Part shown: positions 1 through 9,149 of the stretch, one piece after another
Layout of the letters: each line of letters opens with the position of its first letter
Position numbering within the stretch: position 1 is the first letter of the stretch
Assembly (NCBI RefSeq): GCF_014203025.1
Contig: NZ_JACHID010000004.1
Span: 62,001-126,000, forward strand
DNA: 64,000 nucleotides
Source of the DNA: Desulfurispira natronophila
GTDB lineage: Bacteria; Chrysiogenota; Chrysiogenetes; Chrysiogenales; Chrysiogenaceae
Direction: 5' to 3'
Made by a program: the position numbers and the translations under genes
Notes under the pieces: generated by a model
Told to the model about the DNA's origin: nothing
What the model saw: only the letters and a program-made list of their open reading frames with translations
Database searches by the model: none

Positions 1-544
1 CGCTGAAGAAGGCCATTGGCATGATAATAAAGTTAGTGAAGAGGGCCATGTCCTCAATGTCGTTAATGAACACTCCCACCAGAAGTCCCAATGCGGCAAA
101 GAGGGTTACATTAAGCAGCAAGGAGAGCAGGGAAAAAAATGTGAACGGAAATATGCCGAAAAGCAAGATGCCTGCCAGGGCCACCAGGAAAGCTGCCAGC
201 AGGCCCCGAAGGGCACCGGCCATGATGTATCCCCAGATAAGCACCATGGGTGAAGCGGGGGAAATAAGGAGTGACTGCCAGTGGCGGGTCAGAAGGCGGC
301 CCATGCCGGTTGAGTTGGCGCTGAGGTTGAAGGCGTTGGTCATGGAGGCCATGGCAACGATGCCAGGGAGTAAAAACTGTACGTAGGAGCCTCCTCCTTC
401 CAGTTGCACCCGGTGCCCAAGTCCCAGGCCGAAGGCTGCCAGGTAAATCAGGGGAAAGAAGATGGTTGAAAAGACATAACCGGGCCGCAGCAGTTTGCGG
501 CGCAGAAGGGAAACCTCCCGGTAGAGTACGGGGTTATGGTACAT
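1..544 (-). CDS. ABC-2 type transporter permease (partial, cut by window edge)
   Basis: Inner-membrane half of an ABC exporter. Reading leftward from an ATG at 544, the frame stays open to the window edge (about 181 residues) and starts MYHNPVLYREVSLLRRKLLR. A short cytoplasmic N-terminus is followed by several hydrophobic stretches, with the typical ABC-2 motif of a mid-membrane LLPGIVAMASM segment. The start overlaps the last 11 bases of the upstream ATPase gene, so the two are translationally coupled and form one transporter (NodJ/DrrB-like class). It is the last visible gene of the heme operon. The substrate cannot be read from sequence; export of a tetrapyrrole or its breakdown product is only a contextual guess. 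The C-terminal part lies outside the window. Confidence 0.8.
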   Translation of the reverse strand, partial: MYHNPVLYREVSLLRRKLLRPGYVFSTIFFPLIYLAAFGLGLGHRVQLEGGGSYVQFLLPGIVAMASMTNAFNLSANSTGMGRLLTRHWQSLLISPASPMVLIWGYIMAGALRGLLAAFLVALAGILLFGIFPFTFFSLLSLLLNVTLFAALGLLVGVFINDIEDMALFTNFIIMPMAFFS

Positions 545-1328
545 AGCAAGGTTCCTTGGTGTGACTTTGCCGGGTAAAGTGCAGAAAGATATCTTCCAGT
601 GAGGGTTTTCGGGTGGGGGCATGATCTGGATGTGGCCGGTGCGGTTCTTGGGAGTGACTGGGCTCAAGGCTTGCCTGAAGCTGGGCCAGACTGCCCTGGG
701 CCAGGAGCTTGCCAGCATGGAGAATACCAATGCGGGAGCAAAGGGACTGGGCTTCTTCCATGTAGTGGGTGGTCAGTACCACGGTGATGCCCTGGGCAGC
801 AATGTCCCTGACGGTTTGCCAGAGCTGGTGGCGCACCTGGGGGTCCAGGCCGATGCTGGGTTCATCCATGAAGAGCACCTGGGGTTCACACAGTAATGCC
901 CGGGCAATCAGCAGGCGGCGCTGCTGACCACCAGAGAACTGGACGACGGGCTGATGGCGTTCGTTCCACAGGCCAACGGCCTTGAGTTGTCGCTCAATCG
1001 CTGCAGGCAGGTGGGGCATTCGATAGAGTAACCCCTGAATTGCCAGGTTCTCCCAGGCACTCAGTTCCCGGTCCAGGTTACGTTCCTGCGGTACCAGTCC
1101 GATGATGGAGCGTATGTGGCTGCGGTGTCGCACAATATCCTTGCCATCTATCAGGACACGGCCACTGTCAGGCCGGGCCAGGGTGGTGAGGATCTTCATG
1201 GTGGTCGTCTTGCCGGCGCCATTCACCCCCAGTAAGCCATAGACCTCGCCAGCATTGACCCGAAAACTTATGTCATCGAGCACGATTGTATTCTTGTATG
1301 CCTTGCACAGGCTTTCAACCTGAATCAT
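534..1328 (-). CDS. ABC-2 type transporter ATP-binding protein
   Basis: Cytoplasmic ATPase, 264 residues, that should drive the permease encoded immediately downstream. The Walker A motif GVNGAGKTT lies near residue 35, the Q-loop near 'VPQERN', the signature FSGGQQRRL near 130, Walker B VLFMDEP near 150 and the switch histidine in 'LTTHYMEEA'. This pattern fits the CcmA/NodI/DrrA class of single-domain exporter ATPases. A short C-terminal tail rich in His and Pro ends by overlapping the permease start. An SD-like AAAGGAAA precedes the ATG. It sits 53 bp after tonB on the same strand and is probably in the same long transcript, though a separate promoter in that gap cannot be excluded. Confidence 0.85.
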   Translation of the reverse strand: MIQVESLCKAYKNTIVLDDISFRVNAGEVYGLLGVNGAGKTTTMKILTTLARPDSGRVLIDGKDIVRHRSHIRSIIGLVPQERNLDRELSAWENLAIQGLLYRMPHLPAAIERQLKAVGLWNERHQPVVQFSGGQQRRLLIARALLCEPQVLFMDEPSIGLDPQVRHQLWQTVRDIAAQGITVVLTTHYMEEAQSLCSRIGILHAGKLLAQGSLAQLQASLEPSHSQEPHRPHPDHAPTRKPSLEDIFLHFTRQSHTKEPCYVP

Positions 1329-1381
1329 GGGTTTCCTTTCACAGTGCAGATCCGAAGCGCCGACAGGTCCCGGCGTTTCCC

Positions 1382-2176
1382 TTAATCAAGTACATAGCGC
1401 AGGGGAAAGCGCAGGGACTCTGATGATGACCCGGAAAGGTCAGCCACAAAGTTACGTGCGACCCGTTCCAGGGTCTGTTCGGCGGCACGTCTGAGCAGGC
1501 GATGGCTGCCCTGCTCTTCGATGAGAAACTCCACCAGGCGACCCTGTTCGTCGAGAGTAACCGTAATCATCAACTCCCCTTCCAGGCCCATGCGCCGCGC
1601 TGGCAGGGGGTAGAACTTCTCCGACTCCACGGCGCGCAGCAATTCATCCAGCAGGTCTGCCTGCCGCTGTGATTCATGCGCGACCTGGTTGACGGGTGTG
1701 TTTGTCTCAATCATCTCCGGCAAAACCTCAAACTCAATATCTGCTGGTGGAGCGTCTGCTGTTTCCTGAATCACTTCATCTGGAACCTGCTCAACCTCTT
1801 CAACGATCGATTCAGGTTTAGATGTGTTTTTTCGAACCGGTTCAAATTCTTTATTTGTTCGCTCGAGTTCAAGCTCAGGTGCAATTTCACGCGCCTTTTC
1901 TAGCGTTGCGTCCACCGGTTTTGTCGGAGCTTGTTCTGCCGGTGGTTCGGGCAAGGTTACGGGCTTGACGACCGGTGGCGGTGGGGGACTGGGAATCTCC
2001 GGCAACGCAGGTGGTGACGCGAAGGCCATGGTGAGCGGCTGTACCGGTGGGCGCAGCGGTTCGCGCGCTGTAGGCTCAGGGGCAGCCATGGCTGCCAGCA
2101 GGCTGACGCCAAGCAGGAGGGTCAGTAGCAGGGCCAGGCGGGAGCTGAGGCGTTCAAACGACTCAGCGTCGGTCAT
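1382..2176 (-). CDS. tonB: TonB energy-transducing protein
   Basis: Periplasm-spanning protein that couples the proton-motive force to TonB-dependent receptors. I use the ATG at 2176 (264 residues), which overlaps the end of exbD by 14 bp; the frame is open further upstream but that part lies inside exbD. Visible are a short cytoplasmic N-terminus, one signal-anchor helix (about residues 12-32, LALLLTLLLG...), a long Pro/Glu/Lys-rich spacer with PPPPP near residue 65, and a C-terminal TonB domain containing GLEGELMITVTLDEQGRL and ending FPLRYVLD. Its position after exbB-exbD in a heme operon indicates a dedicated TonB system for the receptor encoded at 7-9.1 kb. Confidence 0.85.
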   Translation of the reverse strand: MTDAESFERLSSRLALLLTLLLGVSLLAAMAAPEPTAREPLRPPVQPLTMAFASPPALPEIPSPPPPPVVKPVTLPEPPAEQAPTKPVDATLEKAREIAPELELERTNKEFEPVRKNTSKPESIVEEVEQVPDEVIQETADAPPADIEFEVLPEMIETNTPVNQVAHESQRQADLLDELLRAVESEKFYPLPARRMGLEGELMITVTLDEQGRLVEFLIEEQGSHRLLRRAAEQTLERVARNFVADLSGSSSESLRFPLRYVLD

Positions 2177-2567
2177 GGGGAAGAGTCGTGACCACAAAGT
2201 CCACTCTTCCTTCAGCCTGAGCCTGGTCCACCACATGGGCGAAAGATTCAAAAGGCGCATGTTTATCCACATAAAAGTTCAGGGGTTTGTCGGGGTGATG
2301 CTGAAGCAGTGCCGCCACTTCCGGTCGCGGTATCACGTCATCACCATGGTAGATGTTTCCATCCTTGGCAATGGTAATTACCAGCCAGTCCTGTTGCTCA
2401 AGGGTTGCTGCGCTCTCGCTGTCAGGCAGGCTGACTTCCAGGGCCGGCCGCAGAAAAGTGGTGGCCATAATAAAAAAGATAAGCAGCAGGAAGACCGCAT
2501 CAATCAGCGGGGTCAGGTCGATGCGCTCATCCATGAGATCGTCGTCATGATCAAAGGGACAGTGCAT
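2163..2567 (-). CDS. exbD: ExbD/TolR family proton-channel protein
   Basis: Stator subunit that works with ExbB and TonB in the inner membrane. It has 134 residues: a short cytoplasmic N-terminus, a single transmembrane helix at about residues 17-38 holding the conserved aspartate of the LTPLID motif (Asp23 here, equivalent to the essential ExbD/TolR Asp), then a periplasmic domain. Its start overlaps the exbB stop codon by one base (TGATG) and its end overlaps tonB, so exbB, exbD and tonB form a tightly coupled unit. Assignment to ExbD rather than TolR rests on the adjoining tonB. Confidence 0.88.
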   Translation of the reverse strand: MHCPFDHDDDLMDERIDLTPLIDAVFLLLIFFIMATTFLRPALEVSLPDSESAATLEQQDWLVITIAKDGNIYHGDDVIPRPEVAALLQHHPDKPLNFYVDKHAPFESFAHVVDQAQAEGRVDFVVTTLPHDRR

Positions 2568-3190
2568 CAGGATGCCTCCCGCTCCACCGGGCAGCGCACG
2601 TCCAGCAGCTCCACTGCCCGGTAGCTGTGCTCAATGGCTTCAATGCGAAAGCCTTTAAGTTTCAGGCTCAGCACATAGTAGAACACCAGGGTGGGCACAG
2701 CGATGCCCAGCCCCAGGATAGTGGTCAGAATGGCCTCCCAGATACCGGCTGCCAGCATATCCTGCTGGGGAACGGCACTGGCGGCAATCTCCTGAAACAC
2801 CCGCACCATGCCCACCATGGTGCCCATGAGCCCCAGCAGCGGTGATATCACCGCAATCAACCGCAGGTAGGTCACGTGTTTGTTCACCCGTTCAAAGTTG
2901 CGGTGGAAGAGGTAAGCCACTTCCGCCCGCAGATCCTGGGAGTGCTCAGCGTGGGTTTTCACCACACTGGCCACAATCTGGGTCAGGGGATTCGTGGTGG
3001 CGCCGCACAGCTCGTCAATGTAGCCCTGCTGGCGATTGCCTAGATTGTCAAAGCGGCGGCAGAAATCCCGGCCCACCAGGTGCAGGTAGATGCCGTTGCG
3101 CAGGCACAGGTAGGTAGCGATGCAGCCTAGTACTACCAGGATGACGCCGATGGGACCGATGAAACCCGCCAGGGTCAGCAGAAATTCCAT
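2567..3190 (-). CDS. exbB: ExbB/TolQ/MotA family proton-channel protein
   Basis: Inner-membrane channel component of the TonB energising complex, 207 residues. Three hydrophobic segments are visible: residues 5-27, a central one around 'LRLIAVISPLLGLMGTMVGMV', and one near 'ILTTILGLGIAVPTLVFYYVL', with the characteristic P-LLG-MGT-GM signature between them. The start lies at the end of the flavodoxin gene, and the stop shares a base with the exbD start. It is slightly shorter than E. coli ExbB, which is normal for operon-specific copies. Confidence 0.88.
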   Translation of the reverse strand: MEFLLTLAGFIGPIGVILVVLGCIATYLCLRNGIYLHLVGRDFCRRFDNLGNRQQGYIDELCGATTNPLTQIVASVVKTHAEHSQDLRAEVAYLFHRNFERVNKHVTYLRLIAVISPLLGLMGTMVGMVRVFQEIAASAVPQQDMLAAGIWEAILTTILGLGIAVPTLVFYYVLSLKLKGFRIEAIEHSYRAVELLDVRCPVEREAS

Positions 3191-3717
3191 CAGGAGCGTC
3201 CCGCTAGCGCAAAGTGCTCTTTTACGGCCGCAGAAAAGACCGTGGCGGCATTCATGGTATCGGTTTCATCGGGGTGCTTGGCAGCTTCCTCCAGACGCGC
3301 CTTGCGCTCCGGAGTCATGGGATGGCGCTCCGGCGCGTAGCGGGCCATGGCCTCCACTACCTGGGGGTCCACCTTGCCCTGGCACATGAAGCGGCAGATG
3401 ACGCGGTTGTCATTCTCCTCCATCATGCGCACGGCACTCTCCATGCACTCACGGGCATGATCGGAATCGGGCCAGGCCCCCAGGGTGCCGAACAGGCCAA
3501 CCACCGTTCCCCGGATACGCTTCATGAATTCCTGAGCCTGTTCATCGGGTACCCCTTTATCCACCCAGAAGCCGATGGCGACAAAATCATGGTCAAGGGT
3601 CTGAGGGGCGCACTCCACGGAGACGGTTTCCACCTCGCCGGGCAAAACCGGAGCAATGGCGTCGGCAATCATGCGGGTATTGCCAGTACGGCTGGAATAG
3701 GCAACCAGGGCTTTCAT
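3190..3717 (-). CDS. Flavodoxin family protein, likely electron donor for heme ring opening
   Basis: Small cytoplasmic flavoprotein, 175 residues. The N-terminal MKALVAYSSRTGNTRMIADA is a clear FMN phosphate-binding loop (S-R-T-G-N-T), and the aromatic-rich loop around 'AIGFWVDKGVPDEQA' matches the isoalloxazine-contact region. It overlaps hutX by 4 bp and precedes exbB. In Fusobacterium a flavodoxin encoded with the radical-SAM heme-degrading enzyme serves as its electron donor; the same role is inferred here from synteny with hutW and hutX. No second catalytic domain is seen. Confidence 0.8.
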   Translation of the reverse strand: MKALVAYSSRTGNTRMIADAIAPVLPGEVETVSVECAPQTLDHDFVAIGFWVDKGVPDEQAQEFMKRIRGTVVGLFGTLGAWPDSDHARECMESAVRMMEENDNRVICRFMCQGKVDPQVVEAMARYAPERHPMTPERKARLEEAAKHPDETDTMNAATVFSAAVKEHFALAGRS

Positions 3718-4244
3718 GAATGGTCTCCATATTTGGCTTTTAGCGTAAGGAAGTCGTTTTTTACCTCTTCGAGCAGTTGACGGGTTTCGGTATCACGGCC
3801 CACATAGATGGCAAACATGGGCTTGCCCTCACGGGTGAAGTAGTGCACGCTGTGACTTTCTACCCCGAAGTGGGGCTTGGACAGCAGCCAGATGGAACCT
3901 AGCTTGTTTATAAAGATGTGCCCGCCTATGGGGTTGTCGGCCTCGTGCAGATTAAACATGCCATGCCCGCTGCTGCCCTGGGGCAGGGTGCCCTTCACCT
4001 CAACCACCATGCCGTCGTTGATGGCGATAAAGGTAATGCGTTTCCATTGCGATATTTCTTTCCACAAATCCATAAAATGGTCTGCTGGTACAGCAACTGC
4101 CATTTCCGGGGACAGCAGGGGCATGATCTGGCCTTCTTCCAGGCCATGGTCGTGGGCCAGCTTGGAGAGCGTAGTACTGGGGTTCTTTTCGACCAAGGCT
4201 CGTATTTCGTCTTGTAAGGCTTCTGGCTTTGATGTCATTGACAT
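3714..4244 (-). CDS. hutX: HutX/ChuX family heme carrier protein
   Basis: Cytoplasmic heme-binding protein, 176 residues, of the HutX/ChuX family, which accepts heme after import and passes it to degrading enzymes. The N-terminal helical part (about 1-60) is followed by the family core 'ITFIAINDGMVVEVKGTLP', 'GMFNLHEADNPIGGHIFINKLGSIWLL' (written here in parts) and 'MFAIYVGRD'. An AGGAG sits before the ATG at 4244. The gene lies between the ECF ATPase (21 bp gap) and the flavodoxin (4 bp overlap). No HutZ-type heme oxygenase gene accompanies it, which fits the oxygen-independent route. Confidence 0.85.
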   Translation of the reverse strand: MSMTSKPEALQDEIRALVEKNPSTTLSKLAHDHGLEEGQIMPLLSPEMAVAVPADHFMDLWKEISQWKRITFIAINDGMVVEVKGTLPQGSSGHGMFNLHEADNPIGGHIFINKLGSIWLLSKPHFGVESHSVHYFTREGKPMFAIYVGRDTETRQLLEEVKNDFLTLKAKYGDHS

Positions 4245-4265
4245 AGTAGCTCCTTATGGGAAGTT

Positions 4266-5690
4266 TCAGGATACTTTTAGGATGTCTTTTTCTGCTGGCG
4301 CGCCCAACTCCAGCTTGCAGGTGCAGGCCCGCTGCAGCAGCTCCAGGTCGTGGCTAATAAGCAGGACACAGCCACCCTGGCTGGCAAAGCGGGTCAGGTT
4401 ATCGGCGATAATGGCCATATTTTCCCCGTCAAGTCCGCTGGTGGGTTCGTCCAGGATAAAGATATATGGTTGGCGGATCTGTCCACAGGCGATGACCAGG
4501 CGCTGGCGCTCTCCGCCGGAGAGGGACTGGGGGTGGCGTTCGGCCAGGTGCTCCAACTGATACTCCCGCAACAGCTGCTCCACTTCTGCTGAGCGGACAC
4601 CGGCGTGGGAACTGGCAGCGGCCGAGTTTAGTTCCGAACGCACGGTCTTCATATGCAGCTGGTGGTCGGTGTTTTGCAACACTATGCTGGTGCGGCGCAG
4701 AAGCTCTCGGGTACTGACCTTTTCCCCGCCAAGGGCAATACTGCCCCGGTCCATCTTCTGTAGGCCAGTAAGCAGGCGAGCGAAGGTAGTTTTCCCCGCT
4801 CCATTGGGACCGATCAGGCCGATGATTTCACCACGTGGCAGGCGGAAGGACTCGCCGTGAAACAGGGGCGGGTTACGGCGATAGGCAAAGTGAAGCTCCT
4901 GCACGTCAATATACGGGTTGGCATCATCCACATTGCTCAGGGAGGCGCGAACATCATCAACCCTGGTACAGCGCAGGCCGTAGTGGAATTGCAGGGTACA
5001 TTCGTCCAGGCGGCAGTAGTCGGTTATTTCGGCGATCCCCCCTTTTTCCATGATAATCACCCGATCCACCACTTCGCGCAGCCAGTACAAACGGTGATCA
5101 ACGATCAGGAGAGTCATTCCTGCCTGTTTCAGTTCGAGCAGGGTTTTGGCCAGTTCTGCCGTCGAATCGGGATCCAGGTTGGCACTGGGCTCATCCAGAA
5201 TAAGAATCCGGGGGGCCAGAGACATGACCGAAGCCAAGGCCACTTTCTGTTTCTGACCTTCCGAAAGGTGGTGGACACTGGCGCCCGCCAGGCTCGTAAT
5301 GCCAAACTGCTCCATGGCCACCTGCACACAGTGTTGCATTAGGCTGGGCTGGGTATTGCGCCATTCGTGGGCAAAAGCCATTTCGTCTTCTACATTGAGG
5401 GCGAAAAACTGCTGCTCGGGATCCTGGAACAGGGTTCCCACATCCCGGCTGATCCCGTGAATGGGGCGCAGACGGTTATCGTGACCATTTACGCTTACTT
5501 TACCCTGCAGATCTCCCTGAAAATACCAGGGTGCCAGACCATTGAGCAGACGGATGATGGTGGACTTGCCCGAGCCCGAAGCTCCGGTGACCAGCACGGC
5601 CTCACCGGGGGCCACGTGGAAGTTGAGGTCGCGCACAGCGGGAGTGCTCTGAAAGGGATAGGTGTAACTCACAGCGTCAAAGGTAATCAT
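4266..5690 (-). CDS. ECF transporter energising ATPase with two fused ABC domains
   Basis: Cytoplasmic motor of an energy-coupling-factor importer, 474 residues, fusing both nucleotide-binding domains (EcfA and EcfA') in one chain. Domain 1 has Walker A GASGSGKST near residue 37, signature LSEGQKQKV and Walker B ILILDEPSANLD. Domain 2 has GPNGAGKTT near residue 293, signature LSGGERQRL and Walker B FILDEPTSGLD. An AAGGAG lies upstream of the ATG. It follows the T-component gene by 9 bp. Fused A-A' ATPases are known in streptococcal and lactobacilli ECF heme importers; assignment to heme here is inferred from the operon, not from the ATPase itself. Confidence 0.87.
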   Translation of the reverse strand: MITFDAVSYTYPFQSTPAVRDLNFHVAPGEAVLVTGASGSGKSTIIRLLNGLAPWYFQGDLQGKVSVNGHDNRLRPIHGISRDVGTLFQDPEQQFFALNVEDEMAFAHEWRNTQPSLMQHCVQVAMEQFGITSLAGASVHHLSEGQKQKVALASVMSLAPRILILDEPSANLDPDSTAELAKTLLELKQAGMTLLIVDHRLYWLREVVDRVIIMEKGGIAEITDYCRLDECTLQFHYGLRCTRVDDVRASLSNVDDANPYIDVQELHFAYRRNPPLFHGESFRLPRGEIIGLIGPNGAGKTTFARLLTGLQKMDRGSIALGGEKVSTRELLRRTSIVLQNTDHQLHMKTVRSELNSAAASSHAGVRSAEVEQLLREYQLEHLAERHPQSLSGGERQRLVIACGQIRQPYIFILDEPTSGLDGENMAIIADNLTRFASQGGCVLLISHDLELLQRACTCKLELGAPAEKDILKVS

Positions 5691-5699
5691 ACGTACTCC

Positions 5700-6476
5700 T
5701 TACATTCCCATGATGTCGCGGATGGGCAGTTGCACATGGGCCACCAGGGAAGCGGTAATCATGACCATCAGCAGAGCCCCGGCCACGGCGTCACGCCAAG
5801 TGAGGTTGTTGGTGCGGTAGCGACTCACGTCCCGGCTGTAGCCCACTCCTTTGAGTTCAGCTGCCATGCCCAGTTCATCCGACGTGCGCAAAGCCCGAAA
5901 GAGAATGGGAATAAAGAGCAGCCGCAGGCCAACTAGGGGGTGGCGAAGTAGGAAGAGGGGACTCAGGCGGTATCCCTTGATCTTCAAGGATTCGGATATC
6001 TGTTTGATATCCTCGATAAACGAAGGGATAAAGCGAATCATCACCGTGGCGGGAATATAGAGCCAATAGGGCAGGTGCAGGGTTTTCAGGGCCGTCATAA
6101 TGCCCTGTACCCGTGACGAAAGTGCCATGGCCAGCAAGGTATTCATCAATACCGCAGAGCGCAGGAAGGGTACCAGCAAACTGCCGATCCCCGAAGAACC
6201 AAAGCGCGGCAGGAAAAGACCCATCAGGTGGAGAAAACCGATGGCCATCAGCCACATGAGACCCAGCACTCCATAGGCAATGGCGATAACGCCAAAGCGT
6301 CGCGATAAAAAGGCGTAAAGAGCACTGGCAACCGCCAGGGAAGCCAGAATCCAGGGGTTGCTGAGAACGATGACCACGATGGCGGCCACCACGCTGATCA
6401 GCATCTTGGTGCGCACATCCAGCTGGTGCAGCGGGGTTTCATCGCGGCGGATGTCAGTGGCGGATAATGCCGGCAT
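5700..6476 (-). CDS. ECF transporter transmembrane T component (EcfT/CbiQ family)
   Basis: Integral membrane coupling subunit, 258 residues from the ATG at 6476, chosen because AAGGAG lies seven bases upstream; the frame extends a little further inside the S gene. N-terminal hydrophobic helices (about residues 22-60 and 90-120) are followed by the coupling helices: 'MTALKTLHLPYWL', 'SLKIKGYRL' and the EcfT-type motif 'SDELGMAAELKGVGYSRD', comparable to the A-R-G signatures that dock into the ATPases. It overlaps the S-component gene by 23 bp. Confidence 0.85.
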   Translation of the reverse strand: MPALSATDIRRDETPLHQLDVRTKMLISVVAAIVVIVLSNPWILASLAVASALYAFLSRRFGVIAIAYGVLGLMWLMAIGFLHLMGLFLPRFGSSGIGSLLVPFLRSAVLMNTLLAMALSSRVQGIMTALKTLHLPYWLYIPATVMIRFIPSFIEDIKQISESLKIKGYRLSPLFLLRHPLVGLRLLFIPILFRALRTSDELGMAAELKGVGYSRDVSRYRTNNLTWRDAVAGALLMVMITASLVAHVQLPIRDIMGM

Positions 6477-7011
6477 GGCGAAGCTCCTTGACAAAATAGC
6501 GACCCACAAAGAGTCCGATAATGGAGCCGATGTACCCGATGGCTACGATAATGGTTGCCATGATGATGATGCGGGGCTCCTCACGCATCATCAACCAGGA
6601 AAACCCAAGGCCAATGGACTTGGAGAGCAGGTCATAGATCGCCACCCCCACCATGATGCTCCAGGTGAAGCGATAGCCACCCAGCGCCATGATGACTCCC
6701 TCGGCAATCAATCCTGCCAGAATGGACGCGGGAATGAGTACCAGGCTGCCCCCCAGCATCAGGGCCGAGATAATGGCGCTGACCACAAGGAAGAGGGTCA
6801 GGGTGCCGAACTTGCGCACCTTGTAGAGCAATACCACCAGCAAAGCCGTGAAGATGACATTCTTGAGGATCAGGGTCAGGGGGTTCATGCCGCCGCCCAT
6901 CAGGGCCACCAGAATACTGGACACCTTGACCACAGCGGCAAATATCCCCACCACCACCAGATCCGGCACCTGCCAGTAGCGATTGAGGGTAAGAATCTGG
7001 GCACTGCTCAT
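6454..7011 (-). CDS. ECF transporter substrate-specific S component, MptD/Trep_Strep-like
   Basis: Small membrane protein, 185 residues, almost wholly hydrophobic with about five to six membrane helices (residues 15-40, 48-65, 70-110, 120-140, 150-172). The N-terminal 'WQVPDLVVVGIFAAVVK' and the later 'ILAGLIAEGVIMALGGYR' resemble the MptD/Trep_Strep group of S components. Its start overlaps the stop of the TonB-dependent receptor gene (TGATG). Members of this S group are linked to heme import in Streptococcus pyogenes (SiaFGH) and Lactobacillus sakei. Placed among hutW, hutX, a receptor and tonB, it is the likely inner-membrane heme (or porphyrin) binding unit. No periplasmic binding protein is encoded nearby. 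Confidence 0.75.
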   Translation of the reverse strand: MSSAQILTLNRYWQVPDLVVVGIFAAVVKVSSILVALMGGGMNPLTLILKNVIFTALLVVLLYKVRKFGTLTLFLVVSAIISALMLGGSLVLIPASILAGLIAEGVIMALGGYRFTWSIMVGVAIYDLLSKSIGLGFSWLMMREEPRIIIMATIIVAIGYIGSIIGLFVGRYFVKELRHAGIIRH

Positions 7012-9100
7012 CAGAAGGTCCCGCTGAGACCGATGACGAAGTGACGGCCAGCCATGGGAATGGACTCCTGAGCGACGGTGTACTTCTCATCGGTGAGGTT
7101 GTTGAGGTTGAAATTCAGCTCGTACTTCTGCCGACTGCTGAAGGTGAAGCCCATGGTCAGATTCAGGGTCTGCCAGGAATCATCAGTGTCGATGGTGCCA
7201 TCGGAGTTTTCTCGCTCCGCCTTACCAGCTGCCCGCACATAGGCGTCCAGGCTCGCATCCACACCAGCAGCGATGGCGCGCTCATGGCGCAGGCCGATGC
7301 GGCCCTGCAGCTCGGGATTCCCGGTTTTCCAGGTGTTCAGGTCTTCCGACTCGAACTTGCGCTTCAGCCAGGTGGCTGAGCCGTAGGGAGTCAGATTTAA
7401 AGGCTCCACCAGATAGGCTACCGCAACCTCCATGCCGTGGGTGGAGGCCTTGTCCACATTGGCAAAGGTATTGGCGTTGTTTATGGTGGGGTGAGCCGTA
7501 GTGGTGATGTAGTCCTCGGTCTTGCTGGCAAAGAGGGCAGCGTCTACCAGCAGGTTCTGGCCAAAGTGGCGCAGGCCGATTTCAACGTTGTCGGAGGTCT
7601 CCGGCTCCAGATCCGGGTTGCTGTGGGTGGGGTTCTGACTGCCGTGAACCGTGCCGATAAAGAGCTGCTGCAGGGTAGGCAGCCGGTAGCCCTGGGAATA
7701 GCTGGCCCGCAGAGCCGTGTCCTCCAGTCCCTGCCAGATCAGGCCGATGGAGTACACCAGTTTGCTGTCGCGGCTGGAGTCCTCTTCCAGTCCCGGTTCC
7801 TCGGCGGAGGTCAGCTCATTGCGAGCCCAGGTCTGACGAAGGCCCAGGTCAGGATGGTGTCGGGATTGAGGCTCCACTCGTCCTGCACGTACAGGGCGTA
7901 GAAGTCACTTTTGGCTTTATTGGTGTAGCTGGACTCCACAAAATCTGGCTCGGGAGCAGGAGGACCAGGGAAATTGCCAACGGGACCACGGGTACGGCGG
8001 AATTCATCAGCCTTCAGGTGATCCTGGATAAGGTCCACTCCAGCAATCACATAGTGATCATTGGCCACCAGCCAGTCGGTCTGTAGCGCCAGGCCGTAAG
8101 TATCCTGATCGTTTACTGTGCGATTGCGCGTCTGCATAGGCCAGAGGGCTGGGCCTGAGGGGCCCATAACTGGCCTGACATCCATGTCCATGCGAAAATC
8201 CTTATAGGTGTTCTGGGCGTAGGCATCAGCGCGTAGCTTCACCAAAGAGTCGCTCAAGTACTCCGTTTCGTAGAAAAGCGATACCTTCTCCCGCGACCAA
8301 TCGGGCAGATCCTGGGCAAAGTGCTCTATGGGATCGGAAATGGTCCCCTCCGGGACATAGGTACGGTACACCCCTTTGTAGCTGTCGTAACGGGCGCCGA
8401 CAGTGAACTCGTCTCCTTGGTAATCCAGATAGGCAAACACGCTGGACTCTTTATACTCGGTTCCCTCAGCCTTTCCATCGGGGGTGTCGCGATCATCGTG
8501 GTCCGACCAGGCGCCTCCCACCCGGTACCCCATGCGGCCGCTCTTACCATAAATTGAGAGGTTCTGGCGGGTTCCCTCGGTGGATGAATCGTAAGAGAGC
8601 CCCACATCGGCCTGCACCGGACGTTCACCGCCTTTCTTGGTGATAATGTTCACCACGCCACCAATGGCTTCGGAGCCGTAGAGCACCGATGATGGCCCCT
8701 TGATGATTTCGATGCGCTCAATCAGGGCTGGATCAATCAGAAACACTGCACCGCTCATGGCCTTCTGTTCCGAAGTTTTCTGACCGTCAATCATAATCAG
8801 AACCCCCGCTCCTGATTCGCCGCGGATACGGACGCGCTTGGCACCACTGACAGAGCCATCGTGAACCTCCACGCCGGGAACATCCCGCAGGGCCTCAGCC
8901 ACTACTGCGGCACCGCTGCGCCGGATCTCCTCAGCACTCACCGAGCTTACCGATGTGGGAACCTCCAGCAGCTCCCGTTCAGCGCGGGTGGCGGTTACCG
9001 TCACCCCACGCTCGTCAGATTTATCCTGTGCCTGTGCCGGTAGCGCCGCAGCGCTTATCAGCCCTGCTACACACAGGGCACTTATTCGTCTGATACTCAT
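7011..9100 (-). pseudogene. TonB-dependent outer-membrane receptor, single frameshift (probable heme receptor)
   Basis: Outer-membrane gated barrel. I use the ATG at 9100, preceded by GGAGAG, giving a signal peptide (about 24 residues ending AQAQ). The plug domain follows: 'GVTVTATRAERELLEVPTSV' (TonB box region), 'LRDVPGVEVHDG', 'IEIIKGPSSVLYGSEAIGG'. The barrel ends normally in a C-terminal aromatic (HFVIGLSGTF). Two overlapping frames are needed: the first reads to 'NPDTILT' and then shifts to a stop at about 7811, and the second resumes with 'LGLRQTWARNEL'. Adding one C near 7847-7852 (ACCTGG to ACCCTGG) restores one frame of about 697 residues. The rest of both halves is intact, so this is either a recent mutation, phase variation or a sequencing error. 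The heme substrate is inferred from the neighbours. Confidence 0.85.
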
Positions 9101-9149
9101 GTTCACTCTCCACTCGCTTGTATTTCCATGCAACGGGCATGGTTCGTGT

